From the IMG/VR virus record IMGVR_UViG_3300028590_000009, positions 21,055-85,054 of that record: a DNA stretch of 64,000 nt, one strand, 5' to 3'. This stretch comes from a virus. Under the pieces are notes generated by a model. It was not told the origin of the DNA, did no database searches, and saw only the letters and a program-made list of their open reading frames with translations. The translations under genes were made by a program, and so were the position numbers. Positions 15,382 through 23,913 of the stretch are shown here, piece by piece. Each line of letters begins with the position of its first letter. The first letter of the stretch is position 1.

Positions 15382-15408
15382 GGTGGGCTCCACTATCGAG
15401 AGCCCACC
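15382..15408. terminator. Bidirectional terminator
   Basis: A 9-bp perfect stem (GGTGGGCTC with complement) and 9-nt loop between convergent stops at 15364 and 15415. Confidence 0.75.
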
Positions 15409-15414
15409 AGAGGC

Positions 15415-15924
15415 TCAGCCTTTGGAACGCGCAGTACGACGCGCAGGCTTCACATCTTCCTCGACACGCCTCAAAGCGCTACGACTGTCCTCGCCAGCTT
15501 CTATTCGCTGCAATGCGGGACCGGGACCGGGACCTAACCGTCTCCGTACAAGCTCGACGACTTGATCGTTTGTGAGCACCCCCGCAAGGATCTCGACATC
15601 GGTCGTCGGCAGCGGATCAGCCGTGATCCCCAGCTCCTCTTTGGTCACATAGCCTGCCCGCACGATCACTTCGGAGATCGGCCGACGGAAGGTTTCCGCG
15701 ACCTTGCGCACGATCGGCATCCGCGGCTGTTTGCCTTCGTCTTTCCAGGAGACCGGGGTTGTGGATGCGACGCCCAGGCGGCCGGCGAGGGCGTTGAAGC
15801 TGGGGATGCCTTCGATGTCCATGAGTTTCTGGATGTAGGGCCACCAGTCGGGGGCATTCGATTCGGTTGTGGCGGCAGCTTTGGCAGTCACGGTGGCACC
15901 CTTCACAGGTTTACCCATTGGCAT
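15415..15924 (-). CDS. HTH protein, candidate immunity repressor
   Basis: A 169-residue protein from ATG 15924 (MPMGKPVKGATV). Residues about 30-85 (YIQKLMDIEGIPSFNALAGRLGVASTTPVSWKDE..) form a helix-turn-helix of the XRE type, and the C-terminus is basic (RRVEEDVKPARRTARSKG). It sits divergently next to the early recombination operon, whose promoter carries tandem operator-like sites: the classic repressor position. An upstream in-frame start at 16038 would add 38 unlikely residues. Which of the three small HTH proteins is the true immunity repressor cannot be decided here. Confidence 0.75.
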   Translation of the reverse strand: MPMGKPVKGATVTAKAAATTESNAPDWWPYIQKLMDIEGIPSFNALAGRLGVASTTPVSWKDEGKQPRMPIVRKVAETFRRPISEVIVRAGYVTKEELGITADPLPTTDVEILAGVLTNDQVVELVRRRLGPGPGPALQRIEAGEDSRSALRRVEEDVKPARRTARSKG

Positions 15925-16022
15925 GGAGTAGATGGTCGGTGCAACTGATGTTACGACAGCGTAGGGCGACATCGAAAGGGTGTGTCGCGAACCAATCGGC
16001 GGACACATGGTCCGCCTCCTAA

Positions 16023-16092
16023 TCAAACCGCTGGTCATGCTTGGTTTGAGGGCATCCTAAATTCTTTGTCACACCACGAACTAACCGGTTTG
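16023..16092. promoter_or_regulatory. CAAACCG half-site cluster
   Basis: TCAAACC (16023) and GGTTTGA (16043) form an inverted repeat with a 13-bp gap; a third half-site, CGGTTTG, ends at 16092 inside AACCGGTT. Located between the repressor gene and the early promoter, so a likely repressor operator. Confidence 0.45.
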
Positions 16093-16115
16093 TGCCCGCA
16101 ATTCAGGTTACAGAC

Positions 16116-16142
16116 TAGACTGAATGCTGTACGATAAACTGA
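16116..16142 (+). promoter_or_regulatory. Tandem RACT operator/promoter of recombination operon
   Basis: AGACT (16117) and AAACT (16136) are 19 bp apart and both belong to -10-like hexamers, TAGACT and TAAACT (16135-16140). Likely start of the long early transcript into the YqaJ/RecT operon. Confidence 0.6.
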
Positions 16143-16183
16143 GACCGCGAAACCGCAGGTCAACCATCCCTAGACATCAGAAA

Positions 16184-16213
16184 GGCCCGCCCCGACTGGC
16201 ATCGGGACGGGCC
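16184..16213 (+). other. Leader hairpin of early operon
   Basis: A 12-bp stem with one mismatch (GGCCCG-CCCGA arms) and 6-nt loop in the untranslated leader. Lacks a T run, so attenuation or leader stability is more likely than a simple terminator. Confidence 0.5.
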
Positions 16214-16247
16214 ACACACCCCACGACCCCTGGAAGGACCACGTGGA

Positions 16248-16400
16248 ATGTCTGAACCCAATCGTAGTCATAAAGCTGTGAGCAGCCTGTGGCACATCGC
16301 CCGAGCACACCTCACCGTCGGCTTGAGCGTCGTCGGACTAATCGCCCTCGAAGCGCTCATCATCCTCAACCTCATGCCAGCGATCTGGAGCATGCCGTGA
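16248..16400 (+). CDS. Small single-span membrane protein
   Basis: A 50-residue protein: basic N-terminus MSEPNRSHKAVSSLWHIARA and one hydrophobic span (about 21-46, LTVGLSVVGLIALEALIIL). CTGGAAGGACCACGTGG precedes the ATG. GTGA overlap with the nuclease gene. Unknown role; first translated gene of the recombination operon. Confidence 0.65.
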   Translation: MSEPNRSHKAVSSLWHIARAHLTVGLSVVGLIALEALIILNLMPAIWSMP

Positions 16401-17329
16401 CGCCGCTCGAAGGTCACCAGCTTGCCGAAACGCTGGAGCCGGGCAGCCCTATCTGGTGGTCAAAGATGTCGGCCTCGAAGGTGGCCGCAGCAATCGGCCT
16501 GTCCCCGTGGGAATCCCGATTCTCCCTGTGGCACAAGATGGCTGGCAGCCTCGACAGCCCGCCCATGACGCCCGAACAAGCTCGCGGCCACTACCTCGAA
16601 CCTGCCATTCATGCCTGGTTCTCCGACCAGCATCCCGAATGGGACGTCACGAAAACAGGCACCTGGCAGCACAACGAACGTGACTGGCAGATCGCCTCAC
16701 CCGACGGCCTCATATGGGTGCCCACCGAAGACGGTGGACGCGAACTTCGCATCGGCGAATGGAAGACCGACGCCCACCCCGACGGCGGCGAAGACCCCGA
16801 ATGGGGAGAAGAAGGCACCGACCGAATCCCCGCAGGCTACCGAGCCCAAGTCATGTGGACCATGGACACGATCGGCGCCCGAACCGCCCACATCGCCTGC
16901 CTCGGCGCGTTCCTCAACTTCCGGCAATACGTCGTCCACTACGACGCCGACGAAGCCGCCGACATCCGTACCCGCGTCACCGCATTCAGGGACACCCTGC
17001 CCGACGGCAAGAACCCGCAACGCCCAGACATCGACGCCCACACCGCCACCTACGAAGCGGTACGCGCCCTCAACCCGTTCATCGTCGACGACCGCATCGA
17101 ACTCGACGCCGAAACCGCCATCCGCTACCTCGCCGCCCTCGACGCCGAAAAGGCCGCGAAGGACGAAAAGCGTATGGCTACTGCGCTCGTCGCCGACGAG
17201 ATGGGCGACCTGAAATACGGAACCTATCTCGGCGTGAAAATCGCCCGCCGCGAACAGAAATCAGGCGGCACCCCCTACGTGAAAACCACCGGGCATCGCC
17301 CCAGCATCCAGGAGGCACAAGCAGCATGA
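16397..17329 (+). CDS. YqaJ-type viral recombinase (lambda exonuclease-like)
   Basis: A 310-residue protein. The N-terminus WWSKMSASKVAAAIGLSPWES is the YqaJ signature (substrate-entry helix). Nuclease core residues: Asp103 in SPDGLI and Glu121/Lys123 in IGEWKTD, the D...ExK active site of the PD-(D/E)XK fold. It digests one strand of double-stranded ends to feed RecT annealing. GTG start at 16397 overlaps the upst­ream stop; longer ORF extensions overlap the membrane gene. Pair with RecT is a lambda Red-like system. Confidence 0.9.
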   Translation: MTPLEGHQLAETLEPGSPIWWSKMSASKVAAAIGLSPWESRFSLWHKMAGSLDSPPMTPEQARGHYLEPAIHAWFSDQHPEWDVTKTGTWQHNERDWQIASPDGLIWVPTEDGGRELRIGEWKTDAHPDGGEDPEWGEEGTDRIPAGYRAQVMWTMDTIGARTAHIACLGAFLNFRQYVVHYDADEAADIRTRVTAFRDTLPDGKNPQRPDIDAHTATYEAVRALNPFIVDDRIELDAETAIRYLAALDAEKAAKDEKRMATALVADEMGDLKYGTYLGVKIARREQKSGGTPYVKTTGHRPSIQEAQAA

Positions 17330-18198
17330 GCACCCCCACCACGTCCCAGGCCATCGCCAAACAGGACAACACGCCCGGCGCGATGATCAAGACCTACCAA
17401 TCCGACTTCTCCCAGGTCATGCCGCAACACATCCGCCCCGACACCTGGATCCGCATCGCGCAAGGCGCATTGAAGAAAGGGCGCAAACAGGGCGGACGCT
17501 ACGAACTGGAGATCGCGGCGGCGAACAACCCCGGAGTCTTCCTCGCCACCCTGCTCGATGCCGCACGACTCGGTCTCGAACCAGGCACCTCGGAATACTA
17601 TCTGACCGCCCGAAAGGTCAAAGGGCAGCTCGAAATCCTCGGCATCCCCGGCTATCTCGGACTCGTCAAACTCATCTACAACGCGGGCGCCGTCTCCTCC
17701 GTCGTCGCCGAATGCGTGTACTCCAACGACCTGTTCTCCTACCATCCCGGCCGCGACGACATCCCCAACCATGAGATCGACTGGGACGCCGAAGACCGCG
17801 GCAACCTGCGCCTCGTCTACGCCTACGCGCGCATGAAAGACGGCGCCATCTCCAAAGTGGTGGTGCTGTCCAAGCACGACATCAAACGGATCAAGGAATC
17901 GTCGCAGGGCGCGCACTCGGAGTACTCGCCGTGGCAGAAACATGAGGCCGCCATGTGGCTCAAATCGGCGGTGCGGCAGCTCGCCAAATGGGTGCCCACC
18001 TCGACCGAGATCCGCAACGACGCGAAACAGGTCGAGTCCGCGCGCGCTGACGCCCCGGACACGTTCACGGCGCCCGCCTTGGATGCTGTCGATCCGGTCA
18101 TCGAAGGCGAACTCGTCGACGACGGCGTATCCGATGCGCCCGACGCCTACTACGCCGAGACCGACGGCGGCATGTTCCCGCCCGAGGACCAGCAGTGA
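17326..18198 (+). CDS. recT: RecT single-strand annealing protein
   Basis: A 290-residue protein. Core features of RecT: ...TWIRIAQGALKKG.., NPGVFLATLLDAARLGLEPGT, EILGIPGYLGLVKLIYNAG, and SPWQKHEAAMWLKSAVRQLAKWVP. It binds single-stranded DNA and promotes annealing and strand exchange in phage recombination. The C-terminus is acidic (about 240-290), as common for such proteins. ATG 17326 follows GGAGGCACAAGCAGC and overlaps the nuclease stop. Confidence 0.95.
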   Translation: MSTPTTSQAIAKQDNTPGAMIKTYQSDFSQVMPQHIRPDTWIRIAQGALKKGRKQGGRYELEIAAANNPGVFLATLLDAARLGLEPGTSEYYLTARKVKGQLEILGIPGYLGLVKLIYNAGAVSSVVAECVYSNDLFSYHPGRDDIPNHEIDWDAEDRGNLRLVYAYARMKDGAISKVVVLSKHDIKRIKESSQGAHSEYSPWQKHEAAMWLKSAVRQLAKWVPTSTEIRNDAKQVESARADAPDTFTAPALDAVDPVIEGELVDDGVSDAPDAYYAETDGGMFPPEDQQ

Positions 18199-18416
18199 AG
18201 TCGGTCGACCTGGACCCGCAATCCACGCCTTTCGAGGCGTGGATTGTGTTCCCCCAGGCTGGCGAACACGAGGGCGAAGGCGGCGACTGCTATGCGGTTT
18301 CTTATTTCGACAACGAACTCGAAGCCCTCCGATGTGCGAATCGCCGCGACGGATTCCGCGCGGTTCTCATCAAATCGGGTCAAACCATCCTCGAAGCAGT
18401 GGAGAAGCAGACGTGA
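18195..18416 (+). CDS. Hypothetical protein
   Basis: A 73-residue protein between recT and the exonuclease, overlapping both by 4 nt. Alternating beta-like sequence (FEAWIVFPQAGEHEGEGGDC..YAVSYFDNELEAL). Unknown; perhaps an accessory to the recombination genes. Confidence 0.72.
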   Translation: MKSVDLDPQSTPFEAWIVFPQAGEHEGEGGDCYAVSYFDNELEALRCANRRDGFRAVLIKSGQTILEAVEKQT

Positions 18417-19105
18417 CCAGTTGGACCGATCAGCCGCTCGCAGCGTTCGACCTCGAAACCTCGGGCGTGGACATCTTCTCGGACCGCATCGTCACCGCGT
18501 GCGTCGTCCGCATCGATGGTGGTGAGGTTCAGCCGCGCAACTGGATCGCGGACCCCGGTATCCCGATCCCTGCCGAAGCGACGGCAGTGCACGGAATCAG
18601 CACCGAGTACGCGCAGAAACATGGGCGCCCGCACTCGGATGTGGTGTCGGAAGTAGTGGCCGAACTGTATGCCTGCTGGAACGAAGGTCGCGGAATCGCC
18701 GTGTTTAACGGCTGTTTCGACTTCTCCATGTTGGCGACCCATGTCCCCGATTTCGATGCGCGTGGCCTGATCGTCGACGCGCATGTGCTGGACAAACAGG
18801 TCGATCGCTACCGCAAAGGCTCCCGCAAGTTGTCCGCGGTCATGATCCAGTACGGGATGCGCCTGGACGACGCGCATGATGCCGAAGCTGATGCACTCGC
18901 CGCGGCTCGTCTGGCATGGAAACTGCCGCGCGTCTATCCCGCCCTCGCCGCGCTCACTACATCAGAACTGATGCAGTCCCAAGCCGCCTGGTACCGCGAA
19001 CAAGCCGAGTCCTTCCGCGACTATCTGCGCCGCCAAGGCAAACCACACGACGACGTCTCAACCGACTGGCCCATCCGCAGGGCGAGCGAAAGTGAAGCAG
19101 CATGA
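18413..19105 (+). CDS. DnaQ-like DEDDh 3'-5' exonuclease
   Basis: A 230-residue protein from GTG 18413. Exo I FDLETSG (Asp13, Glu15), Exo II VFNGCFDFSML, Exo III HDAEADALAAARL (His and Asp) complete a DEDDh active site. Related to polymerase proofreading subunits and RNase T-like nucleases. In an operon with YqaJ and RecT it may trim ends or proofread phage replication. The C-terminal extension (about 180-230) is helical and uncharacterised. Confidence 0.9.
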   Translation: MTSWTDQPLAAFDLETSGVDIFSDRIVTACVVRIDGGEVQPRNWIADPGIPIPAEATAVHGISTEYAQKHGRPHSDVVSEVVAELYACWNEGRGIAVFNGCFDFSMLATHVPDFDARGLIVDAHVLDKQVDRYRKGSRKLSAVMIQYGMRLDDAHDAEADALAAARLAWKLPRVYPALAALTTSELMQSQAAWYREQAESFRDYLRRQGKPHDDVSTDWPIRRASESEAA

Positions 19106-19824
19106 CCACCTCGAAAAGTTGGCTCGCCCAAATGTACGAAGACGCGGGCTACCACAACGCCGACGCCACCCGAGCGCACCTCAAAACGTTCACCGACGCC
19201 GGCATCAACCTCAACCAAGTCGCCCGCGCCGCAAACGTCCCCTCCGCGATCGTCTACCGCATCGCCCGCGGCTACAGCAAAGTCCTTCGCCCCGACTGGG
19301 CCGCGATCCTCGCCGACCTCACCATCGAACAAGTCCGCGAACACAAGCGAGACGCCACACCGATCACTGTCAACTGGAACGCCCGCCGCTTCGAACAAAC
19401 CGGCTACCACGACGCCGCAACCACCCGCGCCATCCTCAACACCCTCGCCGACGGCGGATGCACCATGTACCGGCTGTCCAAAATCACGGGCATCCACGAC
19501 ACCTGGCTCGGCGACATCAAACGCGGCAAAGCGAAATACGTGCACCCCGACGACGCCAAAACCATCGCCGCAATCGACGTCGAAGACCTCCTCGACCTCA
19601 TCGCAGGCGAAAACTATGTCGACCCCGTGATGCTCGAACGCATCATCCGCGGACAGCATCGCGGCAAGATCAGCACCGCCGAACGGAAAGCGGTCCTCAA
19701 CTACGCGGTCGAACACAACTGGACCCGAACCGATTTGGCGCCCATCCTCGGCGTCAGTAGGGCGACCGCTGATCGGGCACTCGTCCGCAGACGGGCCAAG
19801 CTTCGCGAACGGGTCGCGGCATGA
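19102..19824 (+). CDS. Multi-HTH DNA-binding protein
   Basis: A 240-residue protein with repeated units of the form ..A..R..L......G....VA..A.....IVYRI..G....V.P: around 24-65, 103-145 and 190-225, each ending in a helix-turn-helix (last: LAPILGVSRATADRALVRR). Related in style to the next gene, so probably an old duplication. Likely a phage DNA-binding or transcription factor; target unknown. Confidence 0.75.
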   Translation: MTTSKSWLAQMYEDAGYHNADATRAHLKTFTDAGINLNQVARAANVPSAIVYRIARGYSKVLRPDWAAILADLTIEQVREHKRDATPITVNWNARRFEQTGYHDAATTRAILNTLADGGCTMYRLSKITGIHDTWLGDIKRGKAKYVHPDDAKTIAAIDVEDLLDLIAGENYVDPVMLERIIRGQHRGKISTAERKAVLNYAVEHNWTRTDLAPILGVSRATADRALVRRRAKLRERVAA

Positions 19825-20552
19825 CCGGGCTCACGCACCGCACAAAGCAGACCAAACTCTACAAATGGCGCAAAGCCAACGGCATTCAAGTGTTCACCGA
19901 CGCCGCCCCGGTCCGCGCCCACATCCTCGAACTGCGCGCCGTCAACGTCACCGACTCGATGATCGCCCACGCCTCCGAATGCGACCCGCAATACATCGCC
20001 TACATCGCGGACGGCACAACCCAGAAGATGCGGCCCGACATCGCGCGCCGCATCCTCGACGTCAGCCACATCCCCGACCCGCGGCAACACTTCGTACTCG
20101 CCATCGGCTTCGTGCGACGCATGCGCGGACTCACCGCCCTCGGATGGCCGTCCATGCTGATCGCCGAACGGCTCGGCGTGCACGGCAAAGACAAACTCAA
20201 CAACATGGTCAGACAGACCGCGATCGGATACCAACGCTGGGCGGCCATGCGTGACCTGTACGACGAACTCTCAGGCACGCCAGGCCCCAGCCGTCGCAGT
20301 GTCGCAGTCGGTCGACGGTTCCAATACATGCCGCCGCTCGCCTGGGAAGGCATCGACATCGACGATCCGCGAGCCCAACCCGACTGGGCGGCAGCTGGAG
20401 TCAAGCTCACCGACCGACCCATGTGCCCGAACAACCACCTGTACACCGCGGACAACATCTATCGCGACAACCGTGGCAACCGTTCATGCAAGACCTGCCG
20501 GCGCAACGCGAACAGGCGCCGACGCCAGCGCGTTGCTAAGGGTGTGAACTAG
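19821..20552 (+). CDS. HTH protein with C-terminal zinc motif
   Basis: A 243-residue protein. Two HTH-like segments (about 27-75 and 108-150, LGWPSMLIAERLGVHGKDKL), then MCPNNHLYTADNIYRDNRG and SCKTCRRNANRRRRQR: a Cys/His-Cys-x2-Cys metal site plus basic tail, as in HNH-derived zinc modules. ATGA overlap with its paralogue-like neighbour. DNA binding is likely; nuclease residues are not complete. Confidence 0.75.
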   Translation: MTGLTHRTKQTKLYKWRKANGIQVFTDAAPVRAHILELRAVNVTDSMIAHASECDPQYIAYIADGTTQKMRPDIARRILDVSHIPDPRQHFVLAIGFVRRMRGLTALGWPSMLIAERLGVHGKDKLNNMVRQTAIGYQRWAAMRDLYDELSGTPGPSRRSVAVGRRFQYMPPLAWEGIDIDDPRAQPDWAAAGVKLTDRPMCPNNHLYTADNIYRDNRGNRSCKTCRRNANRRRRQRVAKGVN

Positions 20553-20758
20553 AGTGTATGGTGTGAACATAACGCGATGATCAAGCCCCTGGGCGGCGCG
20601 ACATCGGAAGGTGCTCGACCAAATCGAGCGTAACGCAATTCGGGCCGCCCCCTCGACCAAAAAGGGGCGGCCCGAACAAGCTTTGCACGCATTGGAGTGC
20701 GTGCGGCCAAGCAGTCAAATCGATTGCTGGCATGCGGCCCACCAGGAGGGGCCACCGT
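20553..20758 (+). promoter_or_regulatory. Structured leader before the HNH gene
   Basis: A 206-bp gap. GTGTGAACTAGAGTGTATG at 20547 resembles the RACT operator family but lacks a matching -10. Two hairpins follow: an 11-bp stem at 20641-20674 (CGGGCCGCCCC arms) and a 7-bp stem at 20685-20704 (GCACGCA arms). CAGGAGGGG at 20743 is the ribosome-binding site. The structure could be a partial terminator or attenuator that splits the operon. Confidence 0.5.
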
Positions 20759-21877
20759 ATGAGTGTAACACGCAGACTGCGTTTCGAAATACTTCGGCGA
20801 GACGAGAATACGTGCCGATACTGCGGGGCCAAAGCGCCCGACGTAAAGCTCAACGTCGACCACGTGATCCCAGTCGCGCTCGGCGGTAGCGATGATCCGT
20901 CGAACTTGGTGACCGCTTGCGTCGATTGCAACGGCGGCAAGACCTCTATCGCGCCCGATAGTGCTGTTGTCGCGGACGTTTCGGCTGACGCTCTCCGCTG
21001 GAAAGATGCGTTGAAGCAGGCCGCAGCGGAGCGGGCAGCCGAATATGCAGGCAATCGCGCCGTACACGATCAGTTCCAAGACCTCTGGAATGCGTGGACC
21101 TTCGACGGTCGAACAGTTCCGCTGCCATCAGATTTCGGCAGCTCGGTCAACACGTTTCTTGCGGCGGGTCTCACGTTCGCGGATCTCGAAGAACTGATCG
21201 ACGTCACGATGGCGATGAAGACCGTCAAAACGGCTACGCACAAGTGGAAGTACTTCTGCGGCTGCTGCTGGAAGCTCATCAAACAGTCGCAGGAGCGGGC
21301 TCAGGAAATTGCCTCACACCAAGGAGCCGAACAAAAGGAACGTCAACAGGCCGAGCAGGAACGGCACTGGCAGCAGGAACAGGGAAATTGCTGGCTAGAT
21401 TCTGACTTGCGGCAACAAGAAGAGGCCCACTCAGACGAAATGGAGTGGGAATCTTGGCAGTCCGCTCGTCGGAGCGATGAATCGGCGCAGCCCGACGACG
21501 CGGTGAGCATAGGCCAGATATTCGACCAGCTATTCAGCCGACCCACGACCGGGCCGCTCGTGGACCCCTTTGGCGCCTGGTCCGAATCGAACGTCCGAAA
21601 GCTCCTGCATTATGTGACCTCGCATGACGGTAGCGGGCATGACGACGCCACGGTCGCTCAATGGGGCGAAGAGGCGAACCGCGAATGGGTGACAGATTCG
21701 GGTCTGTCGATGATCGGAGACGTTTTCACCACGGTCGGCACCTTCTTCTCCCAGCAAGAACATGGGCTCCGTCCCAATGAGGCAATCAGCCCGCAGGCCA
21801 TCACTCAAATGATCGACTCCTATCGGCGCCCCGCCGCGGGGGAGCGTCACCTTAAGGCGGTTCCCGATGCCTCGTGA
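20759..21877 (+). CDS. HNH endonuclease-domain protein
   Basis: A 372-residue protein. HNH core: CRYCGAK (about 21-27), LNVDHVIPVALGGSDDPSNLVTAC region and CVDCNGGK (about 57-64), giving two Cys pairs plus the DHV and N...K residues. The remaining 300 residues are a Gln/Glu-rich helical region (AEQKERQQAEQERHWQQEQ) and an acidic C-terminus, not a usual HNH partner. Strong ribosome-binding site (CAGGAGGGG). Overlaps the replication initiator by 11 bp, so it is an integral operon member rather than a recent homing insertion. It may nick phage or host DNA. Confidence 0.85.
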   Translation: MSVTRRLRFEILRRDENTCRYCGAKAPDVKLNVDHVIPVALGGSDDPSNLVTACVDCNGGKTSIAPDSAVVADVSADALRWKDALKQAAAERAAEYAGNRAVHDQFQDLWNAWTFDGRTVPLPSDFGSSVNTFLAAGLTFADLEELIDVTMAMKTVKTATHKWKYFCGCCWKLIKQSQERAQEIASHQGAEQKERQQAEQERHWQQEQGNCWLDSDLRQQEEAHSDEMEWESWQSARRSDESAQPDDAVSIGQIFDQLFSRPTTGPLVDPFGAWSESNVRKLLHYVTSHDGSGHDDATVAQWGEEANREWVTDSGLSMIGDVFTTVGTFFSQQEHGLRPNEAISPQAITQMIDSYRRPAAGERHLKAVPDAS

Positions 21878-22901
21878 CCACGGGCGGATCCTCGTCACCA
21901 TCTGGGACGACCCAGACTTCGTTGACCTCACCCCAGAAGCTCAGCGCCTCTACATGCTCCTGCTTTCGCAGCGCGGCATCAACAACGCCGGAATGCTTCC
22001 CACTCAGATCGGGAAGTGGGCCAAGCGGAGCAGGCACACCACCGTCGCCGACATCGAAGCGGCGTTGGAGGAACTGATCGACACCCGCTTCGTCCTGTGC
22101 GACGGAGACACCGAAGAGACGTTGGTTCGGTCCTTCGTGCGCAATGACGGCATCACCAAGAACGCCAACGTGTTCAAGAATGCCCTCGCCTGCGCAGAGG
22201 CCATCGAAAGCCCCTTTCTCCGCGCTGCCCTCGCCGATGAATTGAGGCGCCTCGGGCGTGGAGACGCGACCGAGGTTGCCGACCGGATGAGCCCTGTCGG
22301 CACGGCCGAAAACGAACGAACAGGAACGCCGTTCGAACGCCGTTCCGACGCCGTTCCGACGCCCGCGGGGAAGGGGAAGGGGAAGGGGTTATCTCACCTA
22401 CTCGATAACTCTAGTTTTTCTGATGACGCGCGCGAGCGACGCCAGCCCAAGCGAAAGCCCGCCGCGCCCGCAGACCCGCTCGACAAACCCGGCCCCATCG
22501 TCCCCATCGACGGTCGCAAACTGGTTCGCTCCGTCATTCCCGACACCGAACCCAGCGCCGTTCGAACCGAACTCGCCCTCCAGGCCGCGGCGATGCTCCG
22601 TCAGCAGCCACCCATCCCCTCCGAGGACATCCGCGCGGGACTCGAACTCTGGCTGACCAAACCCGACCTCGGACCCCGCACCCTGCCTTCGCTCGTCTCC
22701 ACCATCCAGCGGGGACGCAACCGCTCAAATGCCGCGCCAGTCGCGGCACCCCGTGAAGCCGCATCGGATCGCAAACGGCGCGAGCAACACGCCGTCTTCG
22801 AACAGTTGCGCGCGGAGGCCATCGCCCAACAGCGCGGCGCCCTCCAGTCGCCTCTCGTGCAAATCATCGACGCCGACCCTGAATGGAGCGCCAGCGCATG
22901 A
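21867..22901 (+). CDS. Replication initiator / DnaD-like winged-helix protein
   Basis: A 344-residue protein. The N-terminus (ILVTIWDDPDFVDLTPEAQR, then LSQRGINNAGMLPTQIGKWA) is the winged-helix opening of many actinophage replication proteins. A Lys/Gly linker (about 168-175, GKGKGKG) is encoded by the G-rich tract of the origin-like element. The C-terminal half (about 215-300) resembles helicase-loader or DnaD-like helical regions. Origin-inside-initiator recalls lambda O. Name is inferred from family memory and the origin-like DNA within it. Confidence 0.75.
   Translation: MPRDHGRILVTIWDDPDFVDLTPEAQRLYMLLLSQRGINNAGMLPTQIGKWAKRSRHTTVADIEAALEELIDTRFVLCDGDTEETLVRSFVRNDGITKNANVFKNALACAEAIESPFLRAALADELRRLGRGDATEVADRMSPVGTAENERTGTPFERRSDAVPTPAGKGKGKGLSHLLDNSSFSDDARERRQPKRKPAAPADPLDKPGPIVPIDGRKLVRSVIPDTEPSAVRTELALQAAAMLRQQPPIPSEDIRAGLELWLTKPDLGPRTLPSLVSTIQRGRNRSNAAPVAAPREAASDRKRREQHAVFEQLRAEAIAQQRGALQSPLVQIIDADPEWSASA
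22324..22430 (+). other. Origin-like element inside initiator gene
   Basis: Three CGCCGTTC repeats with 11-bp period (22327, 22338, 22349), then four GGGG runs each separated by AA (22367-22388), TTATCTC, an AT-rich stretch (22389-22420, with ACTCTAGTTTTTCTGATG) and GACGCGCGCG. Iterons plus a GC-skewed tract plus an unwinding-prone stretch is the usual origin layout. A second, weaker copy lies at 1733-1825. Function inferred. Confidence 0.5.
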
Positions 22902-23491
22902 CCGCGCCCGACACCTACTACCTCGACGCCGCCAAAGCCGTCCTCGACAATCTCCAAGAACACGACCTGTGGTTCCCGCAAGTCGGCGCCGCCGCCTCCA
23001 CCGCCTGGGCCACCCACTTCGAAGCATCCACCCTGTCCAGTGAAGAACTCCTCGACGGCGTCAACCACGCCCGCGCCACCCATATCAAAACCGCCGCCAC
23101 CCGCGCCGAACAACGCGGTGAAACCGTCGAGCAATTCCGACCCACCCCCGACATCATTATCCGACACGCACACGCCGCCCGACGCGAAGTACTCGCGAAC
23201 CTGCCCGACGCCCGCGTCAAAGAAATGGAACTCGCCAACCACGTCTTCCAAGACATGGGATTCCCGCCCCAGCAGGCACACCGCCTGTCCCGAGACATCG
23301 CGCTCGCCGTCGCGCTCGGCCGCAAACCGCGCGCCGACCTCACCGACGAACAGCTCGACGAATTCCAAACCCGGTTCAAGCGACAGAAGCTGTCCGCCGC
23401 CGAATTCGTGGATCGACGCCGCGAACTCGCCCAAATGCTGCGTGTCGGTGACCTGTTCGCCCTCGAAGCCCGCCGTGGTGACGCCGCATGA
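22898..23491 (+). CDS. Hypothetical replication-operon protein
   Basis: A 197-residue protein from ATG 22898 (ATGA overlap). Helical, with ELLDGVNHARATHIKTAATR, a PDIIIRHAHAARREVL stretch and an arginine-rich FKRQKLSAAEFVDRRREL. Conserved-looking partner of initiator genes in actinophages (family memory), perhaps a helicase loader or organiser. No motif proves it. Confidence 0.7.
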   Translation: MTAPDTYYLDAAKAVLDNLQEHDLWFPQVGAAASTAWATHFEASTLSSEELLDGVNHARATHIKTAATRAEQRGETVEQFRPTPDIIIRHAHAARREVLANLPDARVKEMELANHVFQDMGFPPQQAHRLSRDIALAVALGRKPRADLTDEQLDEFQTRFKRQKLSAAEFVDRRRELAQMLRVGDLFALEARRGDAA

Positions 23492-23913
23492 ACCGCGCCG
23501 AAATCACCCGCCTGCTCGAACTGGTCCAGCAGTACGACCAGCGCGAGGTCACCGCAGACCACATCACCAGCTGGCTTCGTCTCCTCGGCAATCTGTCGTT
23601 CAAGGTCGCCGAGGAGGCCGTGCACATCCATCACAAGACCAACGCGTTCGCTATCGACGCCGCGGTCGTGCTGGAGATCGCCGCACAGATCGAGGCCCGC
23701 ACGGTGAGCGCGGCCCAACCGGTGCGTCGAGCCCGGATGGGTGCCTACAACGTGACCGGCGCCCTCAACTACGCCTGCGAACGCTGCAAGGCCGAAGTGG
23801 GGCAGACGTGCACGAACAAGGACGGGGAAGAGACCGCGTCGCCGTGTGTGACGCGGTTGGTGGGTCGGCCGATCAATGAGGCCAAGCCGCCGAAGCATCG
23901 GCAAGCGGCGTGA
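23488..23913 (+). CDS. Helical protein with C-terminal zinc finger
   Basis: A 141-residue protein. The N-terminal half (1-70) is helical (ITRLLELVQQYDQREVTADH); the C-terminus has CERCKAEVGQTCTNKDGEET then PCVTR, a CxxC...GxxC..G..PxxxR finger widespread in actinobacterial phage proteins. Likely DNA or partner binding in replication. ATGA overlap with the previous gene. Confidence 0.75.
   Translation: MNRAEITRLLELVQQYDQREVTADHITSWLRLLGNLSFKVAEEAVHIHHKTNAFAIDAAVVLEIAAQIEARTVSAAQPVRRARMGAYNVTGALNYACERCKAEVGQTCTNKDGEETASPCVTRLVGRPINEAKPPKHRQAA

Noticed and set aside
18189-18260. Possible terminator before 18195
   Set aside because: GGACCCGCAATCCACGCC with GGCGTGGATTG can pair, but it lies inside the coding sequence of the 73-aa gene and lacks a T run.
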